The notes: generated by a model not told the origin, from the sequence alone. Counted from the stretch's first letter, positions 25,801-34,756 are shown. The stretch: 43,107 nucleotides of DNA from an uncultured Faecalibacterium sp. (GCA_934553285.1 CAKTFD010000003.1:1-43107), one strand, 5' to 3'. Made by a program: numbers and translations.

Positions 25801-26286
25801 ATGGCATTTGTTATCTTTAATCTGGCGGCGGTGGCAGCACTGGTAGGCATCGATCAGCTTATCAAGCTGTGGGCGGTGCGTGTGCTGCAGCCGGTAGGGG
25901 TGCTGCCGCTGATCCCCCATGTGGTGGAGCTGCGGTTCGTACTCAACCCGGGCATGGCGTTCAGCCTGCTCAGCGGCAAACAGCTGTTCCTTATCCTCGC
26001 CACCAGTGCGGCATTGCTGCTGGTAGCCTATGGCCTGTTTTTCCGCAGCCGGGGCAAATATCTGCAGCAGGCAGCGCTGCTGCTGGTACTGGGCGGCGGC
26101 ATCGGCAACCTGATCGACCGCGTACTTGCCGGTGAGGTTGTGGACTACATCAACCTGCTGTTCATGCGGTTTGCTGTATTCAACTTTGCCGATATTTGCG
26201 TCTGCGTGGGCGTGGCACTGTGGGTGCTGGAGATCTTCCTGGAAGAATCCCATGCCGGAAACGCCGATCCCTCCAAGGAGCAGTAA
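25801..26286 (+). CDS. lspA: Lipoprotein signal peptidase (signal peptidase II)
   Basis: LspA cleaves the signal peptide of prolipoproteins after lipidation. The 161-residue protein has four membrane segments and the conserved blocks NPGMAFSLL, GGGIGNLIDRVLAGEVVDYI and FNFAD. Asp115 (VVDY) and Asp131 (FNFAD) correspond to the catalytic aspartate pair. The ATG follows AACGAGGTAGCT. rluD starts 3 nt after its stop, as in many Firmicutes. Confidence 0.96.
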   Translation: MAFVIFNLAAVAALVGIDQLIKLWAVRVLQPVGVLPLIPHVVELRFVLNPGMAFSLLSGKQLFLILATSAALLLVAYGLFFRSRGKYLQQAALLLVLGGGIGNLIDRVLAGEVVDYINLLFMRFAVFNFADICVCVGVALWVLEIFLEESHAGNADPSKEQ

Positions 26287-26289
26287 ACC

Positions 26290-27222
26290 ATGGAACAGCG
26301 TGAATTTATCGTAGAACAGGAAACTGCCGGCCAGCGCATCGACCGCTTTCTCAGCGGCGAGGATACCGGCCTGTCCCGCTCTGCACTGCAGGCTCTGGTA
26401 GCCGATGGGCATGTACAGTGCAACGGTAAGGTGGTGGCCAAAAGCCTCAAACTCAAGGCAGGGGACACCATTCTGCTGGAGATCCCGGATGCACGCCCCA
26501 TCGAGGCGGTGCCGCAGGATATCCCGCTGGATATCGTCTACGAGGATGCGCATCTGCTGGTGGTCAATAAACCTAAGGGCATGGTGGTGCATCCGGCACC
26601 CGGCAACCCGGATGGCACCCTGGTCAATGCGCTGCTGTGGCACTGCAAAGGCAGCCTTTCCGGCATTGGCGGCGAGATCCGCCCCGGCATCGTGCACCGC
26701 ATCGATAAGGACACCAGCGGCCTGCTGGTGGTGGCCAAGGACGATGCGACCCATATTGGCCTTTCGCAGCAGATGGCGGTGCACAGTGTGGAGCGCGCCT
26801 ACCAGACGGTGGTGTACGGCGGTTTTACCCAGGACGAAGGCTTTGTGGAAGCAAACCTTGGCCGCAGCAAGACCGACCGCAAAAAAATGGCGGTCTACCC
26901 GGCTGCCGAGCCGCATACCAAATACGCTTACACCGGCTATCAGGTGCTGGAGCGGCTGGGTGAATTCACTCTGCTGGAATGCCGCTTAAAGACCGGCCGC
27001 ACCCACCAGATCCGCGTGCACATGGCCTCTATCCACCACCCGGTGGCAGGAGACCCGGTCTATGGCCCCCATAACTGCATCACCAGCCTGCACGGCCAGT
27101 GCCTGCATGCTAAAACGCTGGGCTTCGTCCACCCCATTACCGGGGAGCAGCTGCGGTTCGATTCAGAACTGCCGGATTACTTTACCCATTTTCTCGCAAC
27201 ACTCAGGAGGAAAAACACATGA
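26290..27222 (+). CDS. rluD: RluD-family 23S rRNA pseudouridine synthase
   Basis: The enzyme converts uridines of large-subunit rRNA to pseudouridine. The 310-residue protein has an N-terminal S4 domain (QRIDRFLSGEDTGLSRSALQ). Its catalytic motif HRIDKDTSGLLVVAKD places the active aspartate at residue 139, the same number as in E. coli RluD. The C-terminal RTHQIRVH block is present. Exact target uridines cannot be read from sequence. It follows lspA directly and overlaps the next gene by 4 nt. Confidence 0.93.
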   Translation: MEQREFIVEQETAGQRIDRFLSGEDTGLSRSALQALVADGHVQCNGKVVAKSLKLKAGDTILLEIPDARPIEAVPQDIPLDIVYEDAHLLVVNKPKGMVVHPAPGNPDGTLVNALLWHCKGSLSGIGGEIRPGIVHRIDKDTSGLLVVAKDDATHIGLSQQMAVHSVERAYQTVVYGGFTQDEGFVEANLGRSKTDRKKMAVYPAAEPHTKYAYTGYQVLERLGEFTLLECRLKTGRTHQIRVHMASIHHPVAGDPVYGPHNCITSLHGQCLHAKTLGFVHPITGEQLRFDSELPDYFTHFLATLRRKNT

Positions 27223-28049
27223 ACGATTCTCTGGCATCCACTCTGGTGCTCTGTGATCTGGATAACCTGCTGCTGGGCGAGGATGGTAATCTGACCCAGG
27301 TGGTGCGGGATGTGCTGCAGCTGTTTGGCAGCCGCGGCGGCAGACTGACTGTTTTTTCGCAGCGCTCTCCGCGCGCGGTGCGCTCCATTCTGGGCAGCGT
27401 GCGGCTGGCAGCGCCTGCACTGGTGTGCGGCGGTACCATGGCGTATCATTATGCCGATGGCAACCGTGTGCCGCTGTGCAGCTTTGCGGAGCTGCAGCCG
27501 GATCTTTTCTGCCGCCTGCCGGATGCCGCCGGGGTCGGCATCGCTGTACAGATGCAGGATGGCACTACCCGGGTGCTGCGCATGAGCAAGGCGCTGGAAC
27601 GCCATCTGCGGCAGGAGTGGACCCCGTATCTGCTGGCAAATGCTGCGGATATCCACCCCGAGCAGGTGCTGCGTGTGCTGCTGTATCAGGATAATAAGTC
27701 CGTGCCGCTGATCTCGCTGGTGGATAAGGCTGTAGGGGATAGTGTTGCCCTGCTGGGCGAGCGGATGGCACCGGATACCCTTGCGCTCACCCCCAGGCGC
27801 ATCTCCGGGCGGGAAATGCTGGATACTATCTGCACCATGGCGCAGGTGGAACCGGAAAATGTGCTGGTACTGGCAGGCGGTCAGCCCATGCTGGAGCTGG
27901 TGCAGGCTGCGCAGCATAGTGCTGTAGCAGCCGATGCCCCGGCAGAGCTGCGCCTTGCCGCTGCCCAGGTGACATTGACGGATGCTGCCAGTGGTGCTGC
28001 CGTGGAGGTTTTGTACCGTATGGTGCGCGCTGCCGAACGATCCGTGTAA
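27219..28049 (+). CDS. Degenerate HAD/Cof-like protein, probably not a phosphatase
   Basis: The 276-residue protein has the fold pattern of Cof-type HAD hydrolases: an N-terminal DxD (Asp13, Asp15 in VLCDLDNLLLGEDG), then VFSQRSPRAVRSIL in the position of the usual TGRP segment. The usual T/S after DxD is replaced by Leu. The C-terminal GDxxND motif that binds magnesium appears as AGGQPMLEL, without the acidic residues. It may have lost catalysis and serve another role. It is translationally coupled to rluD by a 4-nt ATGA overlap and followed by a terminator. Confidence 0.6.
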   Translation: MNDSLASTLVLCDLDNLLLGEDGNLTQVVRDVLQLFGSRGGRLTVFSQRSPRAVRSILGSVRLAAPALVCGGTMAYHYADGNRVPLCSFAELQPDLFCRLPDAAGVGIAVQMQDGTTRVLRMSKALERHLRQEWTPYLLANAADIHPEQVLRVLLYQDNKSVPLISLVDKAVGDSVALLGERMAPDTLALTPRRISGREMLDTICTMAQVEPENVLVLAGGQPMLELVQAAQHSAVAADAPAELRLAAAQVTLTDAASGAAVEVLYRMVRAAERSV

Positions 28050-28058
28050 AACTTGTGC

Positions 28059-28096
28059 AAAGCTCTCTGCAATTTTCCGCAGAGGGCTTTCTTTTT
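28059..28096 (+). terminator. Terminator after the lspA-rluD-HAD operon
   Basis: AAAGCTCTCTGC (28059-28070) pairs with GCAGAGGGCTTT (28079-28090) with one G-T pair, followed by CTTTTTATCC. Confidence 0.9.
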
Positions 28097-28129
28097 ATCC
28101 AAAAATCAGGTAGAATGGGAGAAAGGTCT

Positions 28130-28474
28130 ATGCAGGATCAAAAGCATCACGAAAAAGGATTCCTGCTGTTGTGCCTTGCGGCAGCAGGGGTCTGCGCCGG
28201 GCTGGCGTTCTGGTTTGCGGTGCCGCTGTATGCGCAGGCACCGCCGCCGCTGCCGGATACACAAGATCTGGCAGTGTATACGCAGGTGGATCTGAACACG
28301 GCGGATGCCGATGCTTTGTGCACCCTGCCCGGTATCGGGCCTCGTAATGCAGAGGCGATCCTTGCCTATCGTGCACAGCACGGCCCATTTGTACAGCTGG
28401 AAGATGCTGTACAGGTGCCGGGCATCACGCAGGCAATGGTGGATTCCTGGGCAGGGCAGGCCTATGTGCGCTGA
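28130..28474 (+). CDS. ComEA-like helix-hairpin-helix protein
   Basis: The 114-residue protein has one membrane segment (about residues 11-32, FLLLCLAAAGVCAGLAFWF). A short Pro-rich spacer and a C-terminal tandem helix-hairpin-helix domain (VDLNTADADALCTLPGIGPRNAEAILAYR) follow. This is the DNA-binding domain of ComEA, the surface receptor for DNA uptake. No other competence gene is in the window, so the role in uptake is inferred. The protein is shorter than Bacillus ComEA because the linker is reduced. The ATG follows GAGAAAGGTCT. Confidence 0.8.
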   Translation: MQDQKHHEKGFLLLCLAAAGVCAGLAFWFAVPLYAQAPPPLPDTQDLAVYTQVDLNTADADALCTLPGIGPRNAEAILAYRAQHGPFVQLEDAVQVPGITQAMVDSWAGQAYVR

Positions 28475-28526
28475 AAAGGAGCACCGGCAACGGCATCTGC
28501 CAGGGGCAAAGAGGAGATATGCTGTT

Positions 28527-30950
28527 ATGAATGACGATTCGATCTTTATCAACCGGGAGCTGAGTTGGCTGGATTTCAACCGCCGCGTTCTGGCGCTGGG
28601 AAAGGACAAAAATGTCCCGTTGGGCGAGCGGGTCAAATTTCTGTCCATCTATGGCTCCAATCTGGACGAGTTTTTTATGGTGCGCGTTGGCTCCTTGCAG
28701 GAGCGCGCCAATCTGGAGCAGAGCAAGAGCAAAAAGGAAAAGCGGGAAAACAAGACCAATATGACCGCCGCTGAGCAGCTGGCTGCCATCATGCCCAAAA
28801 CCGCACAGCTGCAGGAAGAGTGCGACAGATACTACGCAAAAGTGCTGGAAAGTCTGGCAGAAAACGGATACCGCAAGGTGGATTTTGATGCCCTGACCAA
28901 GGAAGAAGAACACCTGTGGAAAAAATACTTCCAGTCTGAGCTGTTCCCCATCCTCAGCCCGCAGATCGTGGATAACCGCCATCCGTTCCCGTTCCTGCGC
29001 AATAAGGAGATCTATCTGGGCGTGCTGCTCAAAGAAAAACACACCCAGGGGCAGAGCTTTGGCATCGTGCCCATCTCCAGCCAGATGGAGCGGATGCACT
29101 TTATCAAAAAGGATGGCAGCACCCTGTTTGCCCTGACCGAGGAGCTGGTGCTGCACTATGCGTCCAGCATTTTCGGCAAGGATGCCATCCAGGAAAAATG
29201 TCTGTTCCGGGTCACCCGCAATGCGGATATCGATGTCAAAGAAGGCATGATGGACCACGATATCGATTATCGCGAGATCATGACCGAGCTGCTCAAGCGC
29301 CGCCGCAAGTTGGCAGCGGTGCGTCTGCAGATCACGCCCGCCCCGGCACCGGAAGTGGAGCGGCTGCTGTGCAGTCGGCTGGAACTGACCCATAAGCGGG
29401 TGTTCGGCCAGAAAAGCCCGCTGGATCTGAGCTTCTTCTTCAAGCTCACCGGCCGCATGGAAGCCGAAGGCCACCCTGCGTTGTTCTATGCGCCTGCCCG
29501 CCCCATGCTGCCCCCGCCGGACTACGACCTGGCCACCGAGGTGCAGAAGCACGATGTGCTGCTCAGCTACCCGTACCAGTCCATCCGTCCCTTTATCACC
29601 ATGCTCAAAAAGGCCGCACAGGATCCGGATGTCATCTCCATCAAGATGACCCTTTACCGGATGGCGCGGGAATCCCAGATCGTGCAGGCGCTGATGGAAG
29701 CCGCAGAAAACGGCAAGGAAGTCGTGACGCTGGTGGAGCTGCGTGCCCGCTTTGACGAGCAGAACAACATCGACTGGTCCAAGCAGCTGGAAAGCGCCGG
29801 CTGTACCGTCATCTACGGCTTCGAGGATTATAAGGTGCACTCCAAGCTGACCCTCATCACCCGTAAAGGGGCGGAAGGCTACTCCTACATCACCCAGATC
29901 GGTACCGGCAACTATAACGAAAAGACCAGCGAGCTTTATACCGATTATTCTTTCATCACAGCAGATGAGCGCATCGGTGAGGAAGCCTCCAAGGTGTTCC
30001 GCAACCTGGCGGTGCAGCAGCTTACAGAGGAAAGCGATAAGATGCTGGTGGCACCGCTGCGCTTCAAGAGCGTATTGCTGGATGAGATGGACCATGTTAT
30101 CGCTGCCGCCCGTATGGGGCGTCCGGCATCCATGATCCTCAAAAACAACTCCATCAGCGATCGGGATATCATCCTGAAATTGCAGGAAGCCAGCTGTGCC
30201 GGTGTGCGCATCGATATGATCGTGCGCGGCATCTGCTGTGTGCGCGCAGAGGTTCCCGGTAAGACCGAGAACCTGCATATCCGCAGCTTGGTGGGACGCT
30301 ATCTGGAACATGGCCGCATCTACAGCTTTTTTGATGGTACCCATACCCGCATCTACATTGCCTCCGGCGATTTCCTTACCCGCAATACCGAGTGCCGTGT
30401 GGAAGTAGGTGTGCGGGTGGAGGATCCTGTACTGGTGAAAAAGCTCACGGATATTCTGCAGCTGCAGCTGCACGATAACGTCAACGCCCGGGTGATGGAT
30501 GCCGATGGCAACTACCAGAAGGTAAAGCCCGCCGAGGGAGAGACGCTGGTCAATAGCCAGATGGGTATGTATGACCTGCTGCGTGACGACTGGACCCGTC
30601 CCGCGCCCTGGAAGTGCACTACCCCCGCGCCGGAAACGGAAAAACCGGCAGCAGTCTGCCAGGAAGTTACCGTGGAACAGCTCAAACAGGAGCTGCCCCA
30701 TGTGTTCCAGCCCGCAGAAACGCAGCCGGAACAGCAGCCTGCGCCGGAAAAGGCGGAACAGCCCGCCCCGGCGGCGCAGGAACCGGACCATTACGAAGCG
30801 CTGGAGCAGATGCTCAACAATAAGCCGCGTCCGGCACAGCCTGCCCCCAAAGCTCCGGCTGCACCCCATCCGGCAGTAAGACCTGCCGTTACCGCAGAGC
30901 CTAAGAAAAAGGGCCTGCTGGAACGTATCCAGAGCTTTTTCCGCCGCTGA
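28527..30950 (+). CDS. ppk1: Polyphosphate kinase 1 with C-terminal Pro/Ala-rich extension
   Basis: PPK1 reversibly transfers the gamma phosphate of ATP to inorganic polyphosphate. The 807-residue protein starts MNDDSIFINRELSWLDFNRR, typical of the family. The two phospholipase-D-like halves carry His438 (KVHSKLTLI), matching the phosphorylated histidine, and His606 (GTHTRIYIASGD). IGTGNYNEKT is also conserved. Residues after about 695 are extra: a roughly 110-residue Pro/Ala/Glu/Gln linker ending in the basic amphipathic segment KKKGLLERIQSFFRR. The ATG follows GAGGAGATATGCTGTT. Confidence 0.94.
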   Translation: MNDDSIFINRELSWLDFNRRVLALGKDKNVPLGERVKFLSIYGSNLDEFFMVRVGSLQERANLEQSKSKKEKRENKTNMTAAEQLAAIMPKTAQLQEECDRYYAKVLESLAENGYRKVDFDALTKEEEHLWKKYFQSELFPILSPQIVDNRHPFPFLRNKEIYLGVLLKEKHTQGQSFGIVPISSQMERMHFIKKDGSTLFALTEELVLHYASSIFGKDAIQEKCLFRVTRNADIDVKEGMMDHDIDYREIMTELLKRRRKLAAVRLQITPAPAPEVERLLCSRLELTHKRVFGQKSPLDLSFFFKLTGRMEAEGHPALFYAPARPMLPPPDYDLATEVQKHDVLLSYPYQSIRPFITMLKKAAQDPDVISIKMTLYRMARESQIVQALMEAAENGKEVVTLVELRARFDEQNNIDWSKQLESAGCTVIYGFEDYKVHSKLTLITRKGAEGYSYITQIGTGNYNEKTSELYTDYSFITADERIGEEASKVFRNLAVQQLTEESDKMLVAPLRFKSVLLDEMDHVIAAARMGRPASMILKNNSISDRDIILKLQEASCAGVRIDMIVRGICCVRAEVPGKTENLHIRSLVGRYLEHGRIYSFFDGTHTRIYIASGDFLTRNTECRVEVGVRVEDPVLVKKLTDILQLQLHDNVNARVMDADGNYQKVKPAEGETLVNSQMGMYDLLRDDWTRPAPWKCTTPAPETEKPAAVCQEVTVEQLKQELPHVFQPAETQPEQQPAPEKAEQPAPAAQEPDHYEALEQMLNNKPRPAQPAPKAPAAPHPAVRPAVTAEPKKKGLLERIQSFFRR

Positions 30951-30997
30951 TGGCTGGCTGATGTCTGATAGATAAAAAACACGATACACCTAAACCG

Positions 30998-31037
30998 GAG
31001 CTGCTGCACAGGGATCTGTGTGGCGGCTCTGCTTTTT
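30998..31037 (+). terminator. Terminator after ppk1
   Basis: A 14-bp stem with G-T pairs (30998-31011 with 31016-31029, GAGCTGCTGCACAG/CTGTGTGGCGGCTC), a GGAT loop, then TGCTTTTT. Confidence 0.9.
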
Positions 31038-31138
31038 GCCATGGAGGATACTTTCCTCAGTGCCCTCCCGTCACGGGCGAGGTTATGTTCTCCCTCCCGG
31101 TGCTTCAGCATACACTTTTCAGGACAGGAGGGCGGCGT

Positions 31139-31669
31139 ATGCAGGTAAAACAAGGCGGACGGGCGGCAAAAATACGCAGACGGCGGTGGGGTATCGCAGC
31201 GCTTATGCTGGCAGGGCTGGGGCTTTGCCTGCTGGCTGCACTGCCGGTGCAGGCTGCTCGGAACACAGAAAAATTCTGCTTTCCCCTGGATACCACGGCA
31301 TGGCGCATCTCGGATGCCTACGGCGAACGGACAGATCCCTTTACCGGAAGAACGGCGTTCCATCAGGGCATTGACCTTGCCTGCGCGGCAGGCACTGCGG
31401 TGCGTGCGGTACAGGATGGTGTCGTGCTGGCGGCGGCATATAGTGCAAGCTACGGCAATCATCTGCGCATCCTGCACCCGGATGGCTGCGAGACCCGCTA
31501 TGCGCACCTGCAATACCTCTATGTCCGCCCGGGAGAGGTGGTGCAGGCCGGGCAGATACTGGGCACCGCCGGGCAGACAGGCCGCGCTACCGGTGCGCAC
31601 CTGCATTTGGAACTGTGGCAGTATGGTTCCGCCTGCGACCCTGCTGTGCTGCTGGGAGCTACCATGTGA
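31139..31669 (+). CDS. M23 (LytM) family metallopeptidase, SpoIVFA-like position
   Basis: The 176-residue protein has a basic N-terminus, one membrane segment (about residues 18-38) and an exported LytM domain. The zinc ligands are complete: His75 and Asp79 (HQGID), His123 (RYAHLQ) and His154/His156 (HLHLE), so a peptidoglycan endopeptidase is possible. Directly after it, with a 4-nt overlap, comes an M50 protease, the same pairing as SpoIVFA-SpoIVFB of spore formers. Bacillus SpoIVFA has a LytM domain lacking catalytic residues, unlike this one. The ATG follows AGGAGGGCGGCGT. Confidence 0.8.
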   Translation: MQVKQGGRAAKIRRRRWGIAALMLAGLGLCLLAALPVQAARNTEKFCFPLDTTAWRISDAYGERTDPFTGRTAFHQGIDLACAAGTAVRAVQDGVVLAAAYSASYGNHLRILHPDGCETRYAHLQYLYVRPGEVVQAGQILGTAGQTGRATGAHLHLELWQYGSACDPAVLLGATM

Positions 31670-32175
31670 GCCGGGTGCGTATTGGCCCGCTGGTGTTCCG
31701 GGACCCGGTCCTGCTGTGCGGCGTGGTATACCTGCTGCTGTATTTTGATGCCAGCGGTTTTCTGCGCCTGGGGCTGCTGGCAGCCATCCTGCACGAGCTG
31801 GGGCATATCCTGGTCTACTGCATCCAGCAGCGGCATCTGCCGGTCATCGAGGTGACTATGACCGGCTTTTGTATGCGTACAGCAGGCAAAGGGCAGTCCC
31901 CGCGGCAGCGGTTCCTGCTGGCAGCCGCCGGGCCGGGGGTGAACTTTGCACTTGCCGGTATCTGGGCACTGCGTCTGGGGCAGGCGGCCACCATACGCGG
32001 CAGCGCATTCTGGGCGGCGAACCTGCTGACCGGCCTGTTCAACCTGCTGCCGATCCCGCCGCTGGATGGTGCACAGATGGCCGCGTGTGTGGGGATGCTT
32101 TGGCGGCAAAAACACGGAATGTGCATCCAAACAGCGCGAAACGATTGCAAAACCGGCACATTTAGGGTAAAATAA
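31666..32175 (+). CDS. M50-family intramembrane site-2 protease, SpoIVFB-like
   Basis: The 169-residue, strongly hydrophobic protein has the zinc motif HELGH (residues 43-47) in its second membrane segment and NLLPIPPLDG with Asp134, the third ligand of site-2 proteases. It starts with a GTG whose last bases form the stop of the M23 gene (GTGA overlap). It is shorter than Bacillus SpoIVFB and lacks a CBS domain. By context it may be cleaved or held by the M23 partner; the substrate (pro-sigma-K in Bacillus) is not identifiable here. Confidence 0.82.
   Translation: MSRVRIGPLVFRDPVLLCGVVYLLLYFDASGFLRLGLLAAILHELGHILVYCIQQRHLPVIEVTMTGFCMRTAGKGQSPRQRFLLAAAGPGVNFALAGIWALRLGQAATIRGSAFWAANLLTGLFNLLPIPPLDGAQMAACVGMLWRQKHGMCIQTARNDCKTGTFRVK
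32145..32173 (+). promoter_or_regulatory. Promoter of the radical SAM/DUF2344 pair
   Basis: TTGCAA (32145-32150), 17 bp and TAAAAT (32168-32173), overlapping the end of the M50 gene. Confidence 0.65.
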
Positions 32176-32212
32176 AAAGAACGCAAAAAACGGATTGTTT
32201 ATGGAGGACCCG

Positions 32213-34072
32213 ATGTTTGATCCCAAACTGAAAGAAGCGCTGGGACGGGTGCAGAAACCCGGCCGCTACACCGGCGGCGAGCCTGGCAGTATCTATAAAG
32301 AAAAGGACAAAGTGGATGTGCGCTTTGCCTTCTGCTTTCCGGATACCTATGAAGTGGGCATGTCTTTTCTGGGCGAAAAGATCCTGTATGAGCTGCTCAA
32401 CAGCCATGAAAACTGGTGGTGCGAGCGTGCCTTTATGCCCTGGCTGGATATGAAAGCGGAAATGGAGCGCCTGCAGCTGCCGCTGTACACCATGGAGAGC
32501 AAGGACCCGCTTACGGCCTTTGATGCCGTGGGCTTTACCCTGCAGTACGAGCTTTCCTATACCAATATCCTTGCCATGCTGGACCTGGCGGGGATCCCGT
32601 TCTATGCCAAAGACCGCGACGACCACTGGCCGCTGATCGTGGCGGGCGGCCCCTGCGCCTGCAATGCGGAGCCGATCGCGGATTTTTTTGATGTGATCCA
32701 GCTGGGCGAGGGCGAAAATCAGCTGCCTGCTATCTGCGCCGAGATCGAAAAGGCAAAAAAAGAGGGTCTTGATAAAAAGCAGCTGCTGCGCAGCATTGCA
32801 AAGATCCCCGGTGTGTACATCCCGGCCTTTTATGATGTGACCTACTACGAGGATGGCCGGGTCAAGGCTATCACACCCAACGAGCCGGGCATCCCTGCAC
32901 GTATCACCAAGGCCATCATCAAAGACCTGAACGCATTTGCCCCGCCCACCAACTTTGTGGTGCCCATGGTGGGCGCTATCCAGGACCGCGCCAGCATCGA
33001 GGTGCTGCGTGGCTGCGTGCGCGGCTGCCGGTTCTGTCAGGCGGGTTTTCTGTACCGCCCCATGCGCCAGCGCGATGCCAGCCTGCTGAACAAGGCGGCA
33101 CAGGATCTGTGCGCCAACACCGGCTATGAGGAACTGAGCCTGTCCAGCCTCTCCACCTCCGACCATGGCCAGCTGGAAGAACTGCTGGATGATTTGAACG
33201 AGTGGGCACCCAAGGAGCATGTCAGCCTGTCGCTGCCCTCCCTGCGTGTGGACAACTTCTCCCAGAGCCTGATCGAAAAGACCACCAAGGTGCGCAAAAG
33301 CGGCCTGACCTTTGCCGCCGAGGCCGGCACCCAGCGCCTGCGCAACGTCATCAATAAAAATGTCACCTGGGACGAGATCGAAAAGACCTGCACCATTGCT
33401 TTTAATGCAGGCTACACCTCGGTCAAGCTCTACTTCATGATGGGCCTGCCCACCGAGACCATGGAGGATATCGAGGGCATTGCCGAGACCGCCCAAAAGG
33501 TGGTAGACCTCTACTATAAGAACACGAACCACACCAAGGGGCGCGGCGTACAGGTGACCATCAGCTGCGCCTGCTTTGTGCCCAAGCCCCACACCCCCTT
33601 CCAGTTTGTGCCCATGGATACTGCCGAGACCCTGCAGGCCAAGCAGAAGCACCTGCTGGAAAGCGTGCACAGCCGCAAGATCAAGGTCAACTATCACGAC
33701 AGCACTACCAGCTTCCTGGAGGGTGTGTTCGCCAAGGGCGACCGCCGCCTGGCCCCGGTCATCGTAGAAGCCTATAAGCGTGGCTGCTATTTTGATGGCT
33801 GGGAAGAGTGCTTCAAGTACGATACCTGGATGCAGACCTTTGCAGATCTGGGCATCGACCCTGCCTTCTACTGCCAGCGCCCCATTGCACTGGACGAGGT
33901 GACCCCCTGGTCCCACATGGACTACGGCATCACCCACGAATATCTGGTGCGGGAGTACAATAAGGCGCTGGCCGCCCAGACCACCCCGCCCTGCAACCGT
34001 GCCTGCAACGCCTGCGGTGCCAACCATCTGTTAGGAGGTCCCTGCTTTGATTACAGTCAGAATCTCGTTTGA
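32213..34072 (+). CDS. Radical SAM protein of the TIGR03960 family
   Basis: The 619-residue protein has an N-terminal B12-binding-like region (FCFPDTYEVGMSFLGEKILYELLN). A radical SAM core follows, with Cys268, Cys272 and Cys275 (RGCVRGCRFCQAG), which bind the 4Fe-4S cluster that cleaves S-adenosylmethionine. A Cys-containing C-terminus ends in CNRACNACGANHLLGG. The family is found next to rplS/rplU-rpmA or ribonuclease G genes in Firmicutes; its reaction is not established. The ATG at 32213 has GGAGG just upstream, preferred over a TTG at 32195. The next gene overlaps by 26 nt. Confidence 0.88.
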   Translation: MFDPKLKEALGRVQKPGRYTGGEPGSIYKEKDKVDVRFAFCFPDTYEVGMSFLGEKILYELLNSHENWWCERAFMPWLDMKAEMERLQLPLYTMESKDPLTAFDAVGFTLQYELSYTNILAMLDLAGIPFYAKDRDDHWPLIVAGGPCACNAEPIADFFDVIQLGEGENQLPAICAEIEKAKKEGLDKKQLLRSIAKIPGVYIPAFYDVTYYEDGRVKAITPNEPGIPARITKAIIKDLNAFAPPTNFVVPMVGAIQDRASIEVLRGCVRGCRFCQAGFLYRPMRQRDASLLNKAAQDLCANTGYEELSLSSLSTSDHGQLEELLDDLNEWAPKEHVSLSLPSLRVDNFSQSLIEKTTKVRKSGLTFAAEAGTQRLRNVINKNVTWDEIEKTCTIAFNAGYTSVKLYFMMGLPTETMEDIEGIAETAQKVVDLYYKNTNHTKGRGVQVTISCACFVPKPHTPFQFVPMDTAETLQAKQKHLLESVHSRKIKVNYHDSTTSFLEGVFAKGDRRLAPVIVEAYKRGCYFDGWEECFKYDTWMQTFADLGIDPAFYCQRPIALDEVTPWSHMDYGITHEYLVREYNKALAAQTTPPCNRACNACGANHLLGGPCFDYSQNLV

Positions 34073-34691
34073 AAAGAAAAATGAAGCCTCCTATATCTCT
34101 CTGCTGGATATGCAGCGGGTGATGCAGCGGGTGCTCAAGCGCAGCGGCCTGCCGGTATGGCATACGCTGGGCTTTAACCCCCATATCTACATGACCTTTG
34201 CCTGCCCGCTTTCGCTAGGGCAGGAGAGTGAGTGCGAGTGCGTGGATGTAAAGACCGAAGCCGAATCCCCGGATTTTGCCCAGTGGCAGACAGCACTCAA
34301 CGCCATCATGCCCGCCGGTATCCATGTTACCCGAGTGGCCCCGGTGGAGATGAAGGCGGACAGCATCGCCTTTGCCTGCTACCGTATCAGCTACCCGGCG
34401 GCTGCCGCTGCAGTGCTGGAACAGTACAATGCGCTGGAAGCTGCCCTTGTAGAAAAGCATAGCAAGCGCGGTAAAAAGATCGTAGACCTCAAAGAGCATA
34501 TCCCGCAGCTGACCTATGCACAGGCAGGGGATAGCGTACAGCTGGAGCTGTGCCTGCCTGCTGCCCAGGAGCTGAACCTGAACCCCTCGCTGCTCACCGG
34601 TTTTCTGGAAGAAACGTTCGGCCTGACTGCCGCCAGTGCCAACATCCTGCGCACAAAGTTTTTGACGGCAGACCGTCAGCTCTTTGCCTAA
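34047..34691 (+). CDS. TIGR03936/DUF2344 protein, partner of the radical SAM protein
   Basis: This 214-residue protein begins ITVRISFEKKNEASYISLLDMQRVMQRVLKRSGLP, characteristic of DUF2344. The domain is fused to the TIGR03960 radical SAM protein in some bacteria and encoded just after it in others. The start is a TTG 8 nt after AGGAGG (34033-34038), inside the end of the preceding gene, so the two are translated together. Function unknown; a role in RNA or ribosome modification has been suggested from context only. Confidence 0.88.
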   Translation: MITVRISFEKKNEASYISLLDMQRVMQRVLKRSGLPVWHTLGFNPHIYMTFACPLSLGQESECECVDVKTEAESPDFAQWQTALNAIMPAGIHVTRVAPVEMKADSIAFACYRISYPAAAAAVLEQYNALEAALVEKHSKRGKKIVDLKEHIPQLTYAQAGDSVQLELCLPAAQELNLNPSLLTGFLEETFGLTAASANILRTKFLTADRQLFA

Positions 34692-34756
34692 AACACCGCA
34701 AAAGTCCGTCTACCGGGCAAAACGGAAAATTTTTACGAGATTTTTCGGCAAATCGC

